A stretch of 64,000 nt of DNA from Desmonostoc muscorum LEGE 12446. GTDB lineage: Bacteria > Cyanobacteriota > Cyanobacteriia > Cyanobacteriales > Nostocaceae. The translations under genes were made by a program, and so were the position numbers. Under the pieces are notes generated by a model that did not search any database, was not told where the DNA came from, and saw nothing but the letters and a program-made list of their open reading frames with translations. Positions 17,145 to 27,300 of this stretch are shown here, one piece after another. Location: contig NZ_JADEXS020000001.1 in assembly GCF_015207005.2 (NCBI RefSeq), positions 7,401,001-7,465,000 on the forward strand. Direction: 5' to 3'. Every line of letters begins with the position of its first letter. Position 1 is the first letter of the stretch.

Positions 17145-17630
17145 GAACAATTTGCTCCTGTAATCGCCGATGAAAAGACACACCTAGTCGGCTGAGATTC
17201 ATTTCAAATGTTTCTCAACATGATTATTATTCCCAGATTTAGGATGTAAATCTCATTATCAAAAAAAGCTTTTTTATCAAAACTTGGAACATTTTATTTA
17301 AAATATAAGTCACAATTCAGAATTCAGAAGTCAGAATGCAATCATTGGGGTATTTACACCCGCCAATTTCTGACGAAGTTCAGATACTGCGGCAAGCCAA
17401 AAAGTCTCTAGGGAGAAAACCTCCGCTCTGATTGAAGACCACCAAATTTTCAATTTTGTCGGGGACTTAAACCAGTTTATTCACTCATCAGCCGCATAGA
17501 ATTCAATTTATTTTTCTGACGACTGACGGCTTTCTTGTTTCTTGTTAAGGAACTTTAATATTTCAATTATTCTCTCAAAAAATAATAATTAGCAAGGTAA
17601 GATTATTTATCATTGCGATCAGGTATATTG
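17145..17630. other. Intergenic between divergent genes
   Basis: About 490 bp of AT-rich DNA between the PEP-CTERM gene and dacB, which face away from each other. It includes a short CAGAATTCAGAAG run near 17316. No promoter could be assigned with confidence. Confidence 0.4.
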
Positions 17631-19103
17631 GTGAGACTTAAGACTTTCAATCGACCACTGGGTGTTTTGTTAATATTTTTAACTACCCAGATAGCATTTA
17701 GTTCTAGAGTTGGTAAGGCACAAACCCCAACCGCACCTACAACTACTACAAAAGCAATTTGCTCTACCCAATTGGGAACAGCTATAGACGCTGTTATCAA
17801 TCGTCCCCTATTTCGTCGGATGCGTTGGGGAATTTTGGTGCAACCTCTGTCAGTGGGGTCAACTCTTTACAATCGAGATGCTGAGAAATATTTTACTCCA
17901 GCGTCTAACATGAAGTTGCTGACAACAGCAGCCGCATTGCAGCAGTTGGGTGCTAATTTTCGTATTCGTACTTCTATTTATCAAAACGGCAATGGTGTTT
18001 TACGTATTGTCGGTAGGGGAGATCCCAGTTTAACTGATACTCAATTGCAAGCATTAGCACAACAGTTGAAACAAAAAGGTATTACTCAAATTCAAGAGTT
18101 AATTGCCGATGATAGTTATATTCAAGGAGATATTGTTAACCCTACCTGGCAATGGGAAGATGTCCAATCAGACTACGGCGCACCAGTCAACAGCTTTATT
18201 ATCAATCAAAATATTTTTAGTTTAAAACTTGTACCCCAAGCTGTAGGTAAACCTTTACAGATAGTGTGGACTGATGTTAACGAAGCAAGACAGTGGCGGA
18301 CAATTAATCAGTCAGTAACCGTTGATCAAAATCAACCAATTTACATCAATGTTAACCGAGAATTATCAGGAACAGCATTGAGAATTGAAGGACAGTTAAC
18401 AGCAAATTCTGAACCTTACTCACTAGATTTACCCGTAGTTGATCCTGATTATTACTTCTTACGCCGCTTCCGTACTGCTTTGGCAAAACAAAAAATTTCT
18501 TTGGGAAAAACATTAGTACTATCTGGTGGTATTAATCAAGAGGAAATAGCGTTTGTAGAGTCACCACCTTTATCTGAATTATTAGCAGAGACAAACATCA
18601 ATAGTAATAATCTATATGCTGAGGCACTATTAAGAGCATTGGCTGTGGAAAAACCCAAACTGAAAAATCAGACTAGCGCTAATCTAGGTTTAGAAGTTGT
18701 GAAAGCGAGTTTAACTCAATTTGGAGTCGATCCAGCAAATTATGTTTTAATAGATGGTTCAGGTTTATCACGTCGTAACTTAGTAACACCAGAAGTTTTT
18801 GTCCAAATTTTGCGCTTAATCGCAAGAACGCCAGCAGCATCTATATATCGCGCTTCTTTACCTGTGGCTGGCAAAAGTGGAACCCTAAAATATCGTTTTC
18901 AAAACACACCAGCTGAAGGTATTGTGCAAGCCAAAACAGGTACGTTAACTGGTGTAGTTTCTTTATCTGGATATGTGAATGCACCTAAATATCAACCGTT
19001 GGTTTTTAGTATTATCGCCAATCAATCGGAACAACCTGCAACAGTTGTGCGCCAAGCAATTGATGAAATTGTCGTGCTGTTGGCTCAGTTACAGCGTTGT
19101 TAA
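17631..19103 (+). CDS. dacB: D-alanyl-D-alanine carboxypeptidase/endopeptidase (PBP4, DacB)
   Basis: This periplasmic class C penicillin-binding protein trims or opens peptidoglycan cross-links. All three active-site motifs are present: SNMK (Ser near 92, the acylated nucleophile), SNN in NINSNNLYAEAL, and KTG in AKTGTLTG near the C-terminus. A KSGTL box precedes the last. The N-terminus has a hydrophobic export signal (LGVLLIFLTTQIAF). I prefer the GTG at 17631; TTG codons at 17613 and 17628 are alternatives. At 490 residues it has the usual length of DacB with its inserted domains. Confidence 0.9.
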   Translation: MRLKTFNRPLGVLLIFLTTQIAFSSRVGKAQTPTAPTTTTKAICSTQLGTAIDAVINRPLFRRMRWGILVQPLSVGSTLYNRDAEKYFTPASNMKLLTTAAALQQLGANFRIRTSIYQNGNGVLRIVGRGDPSLTDTQLQALAQQLKQKGITQIQELIADDSYIQGDIVNPTWQWEDVQSDYGAPVNSFIINQNIFSLKLVPQAVGKPLQIVWTDVNEARQWRTINQSVTVDQNQPIYINVNRELSGTALRIEGQLTANSEPYSLDLPVVDPDYYFLRRFRTALAKQKISLGKTLVLSGGINQEEIAFVESPPLSELLAETNINSNNLYAEALLRALAVEKPKLKNQTSANLGLEVVKASLTQFGVDPANYVLIDGSGLSRRNLVTPEVFVQILRLIARTPAASIYRASLPVAGKSGTLKYRFQNTPAEGIVQAKTGTLTGVVSLSGYVNAPKYQPLVFSIIANQSEQPATVVRQAIDEIVVLLAQLQRC

Positions 19104-19641
19104 GAAATGTTGAGAGATTGTAAATTTTACATCTCTAAATTTCATTTGGTAAAGCGATCGCTCTACAGTCTACAGCCTGTTTGTCATTGAATATCATAAC
19201 AATACTACTATCAAGAAACGATGTACCACAAAGACCAAAATTTTAGAGTTTAAGTATTTTTCCTGATTACAGCACTCCTTACAGATGAATAGGATAGAGC
19301 GCATAATAGTGCCATCAATTGTATGGCATATTATTTTTTAACTAGAAAGAGTTAAACTCATTGATTAAATCTGGGAAAAAACCAGATTTATACAATAAAA
19401 CTTAATAGCTTGATTGGCATTATTTACATGAAAGTTAGCTTTTGAAAAATAAATACACTCAAGCTTAAAAAATAGCTACGTCAAGAATTAAATAATTACT
19501 GTTGAAGTATTTTTCAAGCAGTCAGCACTCTAGCTGATTAATTTTGTTGCGATTTCCAAAGGTTTCATTTGTTTGCAGACAACAAATTAAAAAAACTTGC
19601 TTAATTTGTGCGTCCATTTGCTATAAACAGGAATAAAAATT
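19104..19641. other. Long leader region before the TerD operon
   Basis: About 540 bp, AT-rich, without an open frame of protein character. Its length and place before a four-gene stress operon suggest regulatory DNA or a long 5' untranslated leader, but no specific site could be identified. Confidence 0.4.
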
Positions 19642-20217
19642 ATGGCAGTTTCACTAGCTAAAGGACAACGAGTTTCACTTGAAAAAGTTGCTCCCGGCTT
19701 AACAGATGTCTTTATTGGACTCGGATGGGACGTGAAGGCTACAGACACAGGTCACGACTTTGATCTGGATTCATCAGTATTTATGTTAGGTATTGATGAA
19801 AAACTTCTTTCCGACAATCACTTTATTTTTTACAATAATCTCACAAGTCCTGACCCCGATAAATCCCTTCAACATCTGGGAGATAATCTCACAGGTGTAG
19901 GTGAGGGAGATGATGAAGTTATCAAAGTTAATCTCAAAAAAGTACCGCCAGAAGTTCAAAAAATAGTTGTTACTGTAACTATCTATGAAGCACAGCAACG
20001 CGGACAGAACTTTGGTCAAGTTAAAAATGCCTTTGTGCGTGTTGTCAACGCTCAAACAAAACAAGAAGCAATCCGCTATGACCTAGTTGAAGACTACTCC
20101 ATAGAAACAGCACTAATTATGGCAGAACTTTATCGCAAAGACGGTGAGTGGCGTCTTAATGCTGTAGGTGCAGGCTATCAAGGAGGTTTGAAAGCGCTAC
20201 TTGAACGCTATAGCTAA
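19642..20217 (+). CDS. TerD family protein (first copy)
   Basis: The 191-residue single-domain TerD protein has the calcium-binding family motifs FIGLGWD, DFDLDSSVFML (about 40-50) and LGDNLTGVGEGDDE (about 77-90), followed by IVVTVTIYEAQQRGQNFGQV. TerD proteins are cytoplasmic calcium-binding scaffolds of the Ter chemical-stress response, named for tellurite resistance. It is the first gene of a run of four ter genes on the same strand, with 35 bp to the next. A GGAATAAAAATT spacer precedes the ATG. Confidence 0.9.
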   Translation: MAVSLAKGQRVSLEKVAPGLTDVFIGLGWDVKATDTGHDFDLDSSVFMLGIDEKLLSDNHFIFYNNLTSPDPDKSLQHLGDNLTGVGEGDDEVIKVNLKKVPPEVQKIVVTVTIYEAQQRGQNFGQVKNAFVRVVNAQTKQEAIRYDLVEDYSIETALIMAELYRKDGEWRLNAVGAGYQGGLKALLERYS

Positions 20218-20252
20218 GAGTTTACTAATCCATATATCCAACATAACTTAAC

Positions 20253-20855
20253 ATGGGAATCAACTTACAAAAAGGACAACGTATTTCACTTTCTAAAGAA
20301 GCTCCCGGACTAACAAAACTAATGTGTGGACTAGGCTGGGATACAACCAAACCTTCAGGTGGTGGTTTTTTTGGCGCTTTCAGTAACACTCAAGATTGTG
20401 ACATAGATGCTTCTGTCATCTGTTTAGATGAAAATGGCAAAATCGCAAATATAGGTAACCTCATTTACTTTGGAAATCTATCTCATAAATCAGGAGCTAT
20501 TACTCATTTAGGTGATAATCTCACAGGTGCAGGAGAAGGTGATGATGAGCAGGTCATTGTAGATTTAGCTCGACTACCTAAAGAGATTGTAAAACTGGTT
20601 TTTACAGTTAATATTTACGATTGTATTGCTCGTAAACAAGAATTTGCCCAGGTTAAAAATGCTTTTGTACGCCTAGTCAATACATCTAACAATCAAGAAT
20701 TAGCTAAATATAATCTATCGGGTTCTGAATATAAAGGAATGACCGGAATGATTATGGCTGAAATTTACAATCACAATAATGAGTGGAAAATGGCAGCTAT
20801 TGGCAATGGCATTAATGTTAATGGTTTAGAAGCACTTGTGAAAGCCTATGCTTAA
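20253..20855 (+). CDS. TerD family protein (second copy, with insertion)
   Basis: The 200-residue TerD-domain protein is divergent from its neighbours. It has a glycine-rich insertion (PSGGGFFGAFSNTQ) before the acidic motif DCDIDASVICL, then HLGDNLTGAGEGDDEQ. This form resembles the TerE/TerZ-like subgroup with an altered first loop. It is cotranscribed with the first TerD gene (35-bp gap) and ends in GNGINVNGLEALVKAYA, the standard TerD C-terminus. It probably forms mixed calcium-binding complexes with the other TerD proteins. Confidence 0.85.
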   Translation: MGINLQKGQRISLSKEAPGLTKLMCGLGWDTTKPSGGGFFGAFSNTQDCDIDASVICLDENGKIANIGNLIYFGNLSHKSGAITHLGDNLTGAGEGDDEQVIVDLARLPKEIVKLVFTVNIYDCIARKQEFAQVKNAFVRLVNTSNNQELAKYNLSGSEYKGMTGMIMAEIYNHNNEWKMAAIGNGINVNGLEALVKAYA

Positions 20856-21028
20856 ATTGCCACCCAGCATTAGTAAGTTATCGAGCGTTTTTGAGATTTT
20901 TGTAGTTCACACCTCATCTTTTGTGGATGAAAAAAATCCAAAATACTTTGATAATTGACTAATTATTGAGTGACTCAACTCAATAAAAACTCTGAATAAA
21001 ATTCATTTTGAAACAATAGGTAGTAATC

Positions 21029-21601
21029 ATGTCAATTAACCTCAGCAAAGGCGAAAGAATCAATCTTTCAAAAGAAGCACCAAGCCTAATAAATGCTGGA
21101 ATTGGTTTAGGATGGGATATTAACGCTACAGATACAGGTTCAGCCTTTGACCTGGATGCGTCTATATTTATGTTAGGCGCTAACGGAAAAATTCCTAACG
21201 AAAAATACTTTGTATTTTACAACAACTCACAATCACCAGATGGTTCTGTGAAACATGAGGGAGATAGCAGAACTGGAGAGGGTCTCGGAGACGATGAAAC
21301 AATTCAAATTGATTTGAGTAAGGTTGATACTTCCGTTCAAGAAATAGTTTTTATTGTCACTATCCATGAAGCAGAACAAAGAAAGCAAAACTTTGGGCAA
21401 GTCAGAAACTCGTTTATTAGAGTTTATGACAACGCCACAGAAAAACAAATTGCGAAATATGAATTAGATGAAGATGCTTCCGCAGAAACGGCAATTGAAT
21501 TTGGTAAACTTTATCGAAAAGATGGAGAATGGAGATTTCAAGCTGTCGGTGCTGGTTATAAATCAGGGCTGCAAAGTTTTGTAGACCGATACGCGGCTTA
21601 G
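21029..21601 (+). CDS. TerD family protein (third copy)
   Basis: The 190-residue TerD-domain protein shows IGLGWDINATDTGSAFDLDASIFMLG and GDSRTGEGLGDDE with the acidic calcium-binding residues intact. It is closest in the window to the TerD domain of the following gene (both have NGKIP/DGKIP and KYFVFYNN). A 173-bp gap separates it from the second copy, and a terminator hairpin follows at 21761-21796, so it may close the first transcript. Confidence 0.9.
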   Translation: MSINLSKGERINLSKEAPSLINAGIGLGWDINATDTGSAFDLDASIFMLGANGKIPNEKYFVFYNNSQSPDGSVKHEGDSRTGEGLGDDETIQIDLSKVDTSVQEIVFIVTIHEAEQRKQNFGQVRNSFIRVYDNATEKQIAKYELDEDASAETAIEFGKLYRKDGEWRFQAVGAGYKSGLQSFVDRYAA

Positions 21602-21760
21602 TAGCTATCTTATAGCAGAATTCAGAATTCAGGAGTCAGAATTCAGGAGTCAGAATGGGCTACGCCCCGCTGCGCTAACAGAATTAAAATAGGCTCTCTG
21701 CCTAGCTTCGAGGTCTATATAGTGTACTTCACTAATTTGAAATCTGCTGTATAAGGTAAT
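21602..21760. repeat. Dispersed repeat (first copy)
   Basis: GAATTCAGGAGTCAGAATTC is followed by GGGCTACGCCCCGCTGCGCT and a segment ending AATCTGCTGTAT. The same order of motifs recurs at 60690-60850. Non-coding. Confidence 0.6.
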
Positions 21761-21796
21761 AAAAAGGGGGTATTCATTGTTGTTGCCCCCTTTTTT
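21761..21796 (+). terminator. Rho-independent-type terminator after the third TerD gene
   Basis: AAAAAGGGGG pairs with CCCCCTTTTTT around a loop of about 15 bases and ends in six T residues on the plus strand, 160 bp after the stop. Confidence 0.7.
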
Positions 21797-21887
21797 AGCA
21801 TAAATTAATTATGAATTCATGAATCATAACTCATAATTATAAATTTATTAAGTTAACAAAACAATAAATTTTGAGGATGTATCTGAA

Positions 21888-23291
21888 ATGGAAATTGAAT
21901 TAAGTAAAGGTGGTAGATTTAATCTTTCTCAAGAAGCTCCCAATTTAAAAAAGGTAGCTATTGGCTTGGGTTGGCAAGTAAATCAAGCGGGGCAAACCTA
22001 TGATATTGATGCTTCTGTATTTATGTTAGGTGCAGATGGTAAAATACCTGATGAAAAATATTTTGTATTTTACAATAATCTGCAATCACTCGATGGTTCT
22101 TTAAAGCATTCAGGAGATAATCGAACTGGCGAAGGTAATGGAGATGATGAGACGATTTATGTTGATTTAGCAAAAGTCAATCCAGCGATTCAGGAGATAG
22201 TTTTTGTTGTTACTATTCATCAAGGACAAGAGAACAATCAAAATTTTAGTCAAATAAAAAATGCTTTTATCAAGATTTACAATCATGAAAATAGAAATTC
22301 TCTGGCTCGGTACAACTTAAGAGAGGCTTTTTCTCAAGAGACGGCTTTGGAATTTGGACGCTTGTATAAAAAGGATGAACAATGGAGATTTCAGGCGGTA
22401 GGAGAAGGCTATAGTTCGGGGCTACAAAGTTTTGTAGATAAATATATTGTTGAAACTAAACAGGAAGGAAAGAAAGAAGATGAAAAAGAAAAGTATAAAA
22501 ATTCAGAAAAAATAGCATTAGATAAGAAACTTGAGCAGGAAGCACCACATATTTTCAATCTTGCTAAAAAGGCAGATATATCACTTCAAAAAGTAAATTT
22601 GACAAATCATCAGGCTAAGGTTGTGCTTTGCCTTGATATCTCTGGTTCAATGAGTTCGCTCTATAGTTCAGGTAAAATCCAGCGGCTTGCTGAAAAAATT
22701 CTGGCTTTAGGATGTCGTTTTGACGATAACGCCTCTATTGATATATTTCTATTCGGAGCAAAAGCCCATAATGTGGGTGAAATGACTATTGAAAATTTTA
22801 AAAGTTTTATTCAAAATCTCCTACAAAAGTATCCCCTTGAAGGTGGTACTTACTATGGTCAAGCTATCAATATGATTAGAAAATTCTATTTTCCCATATC
22901 TAAAAAAAGTAGCCAAAGCAATATTGTTTCGTTAAATAAACCAGTTTATGTCATGTTTGTTACGGATGGAGCAACCTCTGACGAATCACAAACACAACAG
23001 TATCTGAAAGAGTCTTCCTATGAGCCGATTTTTTGGCAATTTATGGCAATTGGCAAGTCACGGAAGGATGTTAAAAAGAAAGGTATTTTAGGCTGGTTAT
23101 CTCAAGTAAATACAAGTGATTTTAGTTTTTTAGAACGACTAGATGAAATTGGCGATCGCTATCTTGATAATTCCGATTTTTTCAGTTTAGAAGACCCAGA
23201 AAATGTGGCTGATCAAGAACTTTATGATTTACTGATGACTGAATATCCCAACTGGGTAAAATTGGCTAAAACTAAGAATCTATTCCAATAA
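21888..23291 (+). CDS. TerF-type protein: TerD domain plus von Willebrand A domain
   Basis: This 467-residue fusion has an N-terminal TerD domain (1-185; YDIDASVFMLG, GDNRTGEGNGDDE), a lysine/glutamate-rich linker (about 190-225) and a vWA domain (about 240-450). The metal-site motif DISGSMSSLY is near 251-260 and FVTDGATSDES near 361-371. In Ter systems the TerF-like vWA protein is thought to organise complexes with TerD proteins. The next gene starts 7 bp after its stop, which implies translational coupling. Confidence 0.88.
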   Translation: MEIELSKGGRFNLSQEAPNLKKVAIGLGWQVNQAGQTYDIDASVFMLGADGKIPDEKYFVFYNNLQSLDGSLKHSGDNRTGEGNGDDETIYVDLAKVNPAIQEIVFVVTIHQGQENNQNFSQIKNAFIKIYNHENRNSLARYNLREAFSQETALEFGRLYKKDEQWRFQAVGEGYSSGLQSFVDKYIVETKQEGKKEDEKEKYKNSEKIALDKKLEQEAPHIFNLAKKADISLQKVNLTNHQAKVVLCLDISGSMSSLYSSGKIQRLAEKILALGCRFDDNASIDIFLFGAKAHNVGEMTIENFKSFIQNLLQKYPLEGGTYYGQAINMIRKFYFPISKKSSQSNIVSLNKPVYVMFVTDGATSDESQTQQYLKESSYEPIFWQFMAIGKSRKDVKKKGILGWLSQVNTSDFSFLERLDEIGDRYLDNSDFFSLEDPENVADQELYDLLMTEYPNWVKLAKTKNLFQ

Positions 23292-23298
23292 AAAATCA

Positions 23299-24006
23299 AT
23301 GTCTCTCTACGATCGCCTGAATTTAACCAGACCTAATCATCGACCGCTCAAAGTCCCAATTTGGGAACGCATAAACTTAACTAGGCCTCCCAAACTCCGT
23401 TGTCAAGGATGTCGTTCGCGCATCCAATCTCACTGGGAATTTTGCCCTTCCTGCGGCAGAACTCTCATAGAAAAAAATAGCGAGTTTCGGCGTTGTATTT
23501 GGGTGGATGTATCAGGAATGGACATTGAAGAAGAACATAAAGAAGCAATCAATAATATTCTTGTTGACGCTTTCTCCAAAGTCTACGGTGCATTTAGAAG
23601 TGTTGAAGTATTTTTGACATCAGATCCGCCTGAAGCAAAGGAATGGGGGAACAGTTTTACTCACGTTTATATATTCGCTGATAACCAACCAGTTGATTAT
23701 TTAGGTGTAGCTAGTTTTAAATTAGGAATGGTTACAGACCGTGCTATTATCCGCATCGATCAAGTATTTTATGCTTCTTATAATGCCAGTCTCAATGTTA
23801 ATCAATTGTCCAACTTAATTGCTAATACCATCGTCCATGAAATTGGACATACATTAGGTCTAGATCACTCTGCACTACCAACAGATGTCATGCATGATGG
23901 ACTTGACCATATTATTCATAGCTCAATGCCGCCATCATTTCACGCTTCACAAATAAACTCGATGAATAATGCTATTCGTAGACAAGCAGCTTTAAAAGTT
24001 GATTGA
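23299..24006 (+). CDS. Zinc-ribbon metzincin-type metalloprotease
   Basis: The 235-residue protein begins with two copies of a (D/E)R-(L/I)-NLTRP motif and a zinc ribbon, CQGC…CPSCG (about 34-53). The C-terminal half holds the metzincin zinc-binding site HEIGHTLGLDHS (about 187-198), with three His and the catalytic Glu, and a following VMHDG that could be the Met-turn. It lacks a signal peptide, so it is expected in the cytosol. It starts 7 bp after the TerF-like gene. I know of no named family for this architecture; the fold call rests on the motif and is most like matrixins. Confidence 0.75.
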   Translation: MSLYDRLNLTRPNHRPLKVPIWERINLTRPPKLRCQGCRSRIQSHWEFCPSCGRTLIEKNSEFRRCIWVDVSGMDIEEEHKEAINNILVDAFSKVYGAFRSVEVFLTSDPPEAKEWGNSFTHVYIFADNQPVDYLGVASFKLGMVTDRAIIRIDQVFYASYNASLNVNQLSNLIANTIVHEIGHTLGLDHSALPTDVMHDGLDHIIHSSMPPSFHASQINSMNNAIRRQAALKVD

Positions 24007-24092
24007 CAAATACTAAAAATAGCTCATACTATTTTGGATTTTAGATTTTAGATTTTGGATTGGGAATGGCTTTCTAATACTATTTCACGAAA

Positions 24093-24254
24093 ATCTTGAT
24101 CTGACTTTTCACGTCATGTGGAAAAGTTCACGTAAAACCTAACCCCCCAGCCCCCTTCCCTTGAGCAAGGGGGAGAATTCAAAGCCTCTCTCCTTGTAGG
24201 AGAGAGGAATGGAAGTGAGGTTTTCCAGATCCCGTGAAAAGTCAGAATCTTGAT
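24093..24254. repeat. MITE-like inverted-repeat element
   Basis: The left end TCTTGATCTGACTTTTCACG and right end CGTGAAAAGTCAGAATCTTG are imperfect inverted repeats. Between them are AACCCCCCAGCCCCC and CTCTCTCCTTGTAGGAGAGAG hairpins, a filler common in cyanobacterial dispersed elements. Non-coding. Confidence 0.65.
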
Positions 24255-24269
24255 ACATATAGATTTAAC

Positions 24270-24297
24270 GTAGGGGCGCACAGCTGTGCGCCCCTAC
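24270..24297. repeat. 28-bp perfect palindrome (copy 2)
   Basis: This is the same palindrome as at 9118-9145 (half site GTAGGGGCGCACAG). It lies 20 bp past the end of the large minus-strand gene. Confidence 0.85.
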
Positions 24298-24317
24298 CGA
24301 GGTATCTGAAACTGACG

Positions 24318-27300
24318 TTAACCATTAGAAAAAATAAAATCATTCTCGCCAATCAAGCTAGAATTGATGCTGGTTAAAGTCGCTAACACCTCATTTGTGG
24401 AAGTAATACGAATAGAAGTATTATTGCCACTTGCAGATATAGTCAAAGCTCCATAAGTCAAGCCACCAAATAAACCAAGTTTATCAATGCCATCCTGAAA
24501 GCTATTGATGGTATCAGTACCATTACCTGAGGCAAGAACAAAGATATCTGCACCTGCTTGCCCGTAGAGGTAGTCATTGCCAGCACCACCATTGAGTAAG
24601 TCATCACCATTACCGCCATAAAGGTAATCATTGCCAGCACCACCAGTGAGCCGATCGCTGTTATCCTGTCCATAAAGGTAATCGTTGCCAGCACCACCGT
24701 TGAGAGTATCGTTACCTGCATCCCCATAAAGATAGACTTTACCAAGACTAAATGCTGAAGCATCTAAGATATTGTCGCTAATACCACCAGTCAGCGTTAC
24801 TTGTTCGATACTGATCAGGGTGTCGCTACCCAAGCCGGAAAGTTGAGTATTAGTCAATGTAAAGTTGACGTTACTAGATTCATTGAGATAATCAGTACCA
24901 GCACCACCATCGAGGGCATCATCACCTGCACCACCATAGAGATAGTCATTGCCAATACCACCGATGAGGCGATCGTTGCCATTCTCTCCGTAGAGTGAGT
25001 CATTGCCAACACCACCGTCGAGGGTATCATCACTATTACCCCCATATAGATAGTCATTGCCAGCATTACCGTAGAGGCGATCGCTATCATCTTGTCCATA
25101 CAAGTAGTCATTTTTACTACTGCCTAACAAGTTATCGTTACCAGCACCACCATAGAGAGAGACGCTACCAAGAGTGAAGGCTGAAGCATCTAAGATATTA
25201 TCAGTAATACCACCAGTTAGGATTACTTTTTCAATACTAATAAGGGTGTCGTTCCCTAAGCCAGAAAGTTGACTGTTAGTCAAAGTAAAGTTGACATCAC
25301 CTGATTCATTGAGAGAATCAGTGCCAGCGCCACCGTCGATGAAATCATCACCTCCACCACCATAGAGATAATCATTGCCAGCATTACCGATGAGGCGATC
25401 GCTGCCATCTTGACCGTAGAGATAGTCATTGGCATCACCACCGTCGAGGATATCATTACCTGTACCACCATAGAGAGAGTCATTACTGATACCACCATAG
25501 ATGGTATCTTTGCCTGTTTCTCCATAAAGGCGATCGCTGCCTTCGTAGCCGTAGATGATATCATCAGCTAGGCTTCCGGTCAGGTTATCAGCTGAACGCG
25601 TACCATATAAAGTATTTTCAATGACATCTTGAAGCTGAACTGTGACAGTTTGTACACTGCTAGTATTAATGCCGTCGCTGACAGTGACTTGTAATTCAAA
25701 GATGGGATTAATTTCAAAGTCAAGTTCGTCGCTATCGTTGACAGTAATTTCTCCAGTGGTGGAGTTGATGTTAAAGCCAACCTGACCATCGCGATCGCTA
25801 TCCAAGTTACCATCAATAATTGTCCAGTTGGTAAATGTGCTGCCATCCACATCTGTTGCAGCTACAGTCCCAACCACCGCACCATTAGCAACGCCTTCAT
25901 TAATGCTAAAGCTTTGACCTGCGGTAATCACAGCAGCATCATTCACAGCCATAACATTAATTGTTCTAGTCACCGGAGTACTAGTACCACCGTCACCATC
26001 ACTGAGGACAACTTCAATAATACGAGGAGTGATTGATGGGTTTTCAGAAACATTAACGTAAGTAATATTATGCAGTAAAGCTTCGACAGCAATACGTGTT
26101 GCACTGGTATTGAAGTCAATTACCAAATCCTCACTTCCAGTACCTACAGAGAAAGTACCGATTTCCAGGGTACCGTAGTTGATGATATGACCGTTGAGAT
26201 TAATTTGAGTTTCGTTACGTATACTAAGACGGTCATCGCTGCTACCACCGCTTTTTATCCGAACAGTCAATTTTCCAGTGTGGAAGTTGGCAGAATCTGG
26301 GTCAGTAACAGTTGTATTTGGTTCTGCAATTAATATCGCAGGGGCATTTTCAGTGTAACTAGCAGCATATTCTGGCCAATTGGCGATCGCTGGAGGTGCT
26401 ATATTAGAAACACCGAGGAAGCGTGCTACTGCAAAAGAACTGTCATCGAATTGACCGACAACAACAATCTTGCCATCCGATTGAGTCGCAACGATATCAC
26501 TCTCATCGTATGCACTCCAAAGCGGAGTCATAATTTGACCACCTATGCCAAAACTATTATCTAATGTTCCATTAGCATTGTAAGCTAACAGAACAGTCCT
26601 GCGATTAAGGCTGTTAGTTTCGCTTTCAATATAGCCACCAACAACAATTTTGCCATTTTGCTGAATGGACAGACTATTAGCACGGTCATCAGTGTTAGCG
26701 CTCAGAGGTGCAATAACTTTACCACCATCGCCAAAGTTAGCGTCTAAAGTCCCATCCGTGTTAAAACGGGCAATGGCTAAGTCATTTTGATTAGAGCTAG
26801 TATAATTCACGTACTTCCATACTCTTCCAGCAGCAACAATTTTGCCGTCAGCCTGAATTGCAATAGTATGGATTTCTCCACCGGGAGTACCTATCGCAGC
26901 CACAACTCTACCACTGTTGCCAAAGCTTGTATCTAGGCTACCATCGGTGTTATAGCGTGTTAGGGCAAATTTAATGTCACTGCCATTATAATCTCTTCCC
27001 CCAACAACAATCTTACCATCAGCCTGAATGGCAACAGCATAGCCTTTCGTGCCGTTGACTTTGCCACCATTACCAAAGCTTGCGTCTAGGCTGCCATCGG
27101 TGTTGTAACGTATTAGAACATAATCTGCATTACCGTTGCCGATATACCCCGCTAAAATAATCTTGCCGTCTGCCTGAACCAAGACTTTGTGACCGAAGTC
27201 TTCACCAAAATTGGTAATAAGTTTGCCGGCGTTGCCAAAGCTGCTATCTAAGCTACCGTCGGCATTATAGCGTGCCAGAGCAAAATCTGGTCGATTTGGT

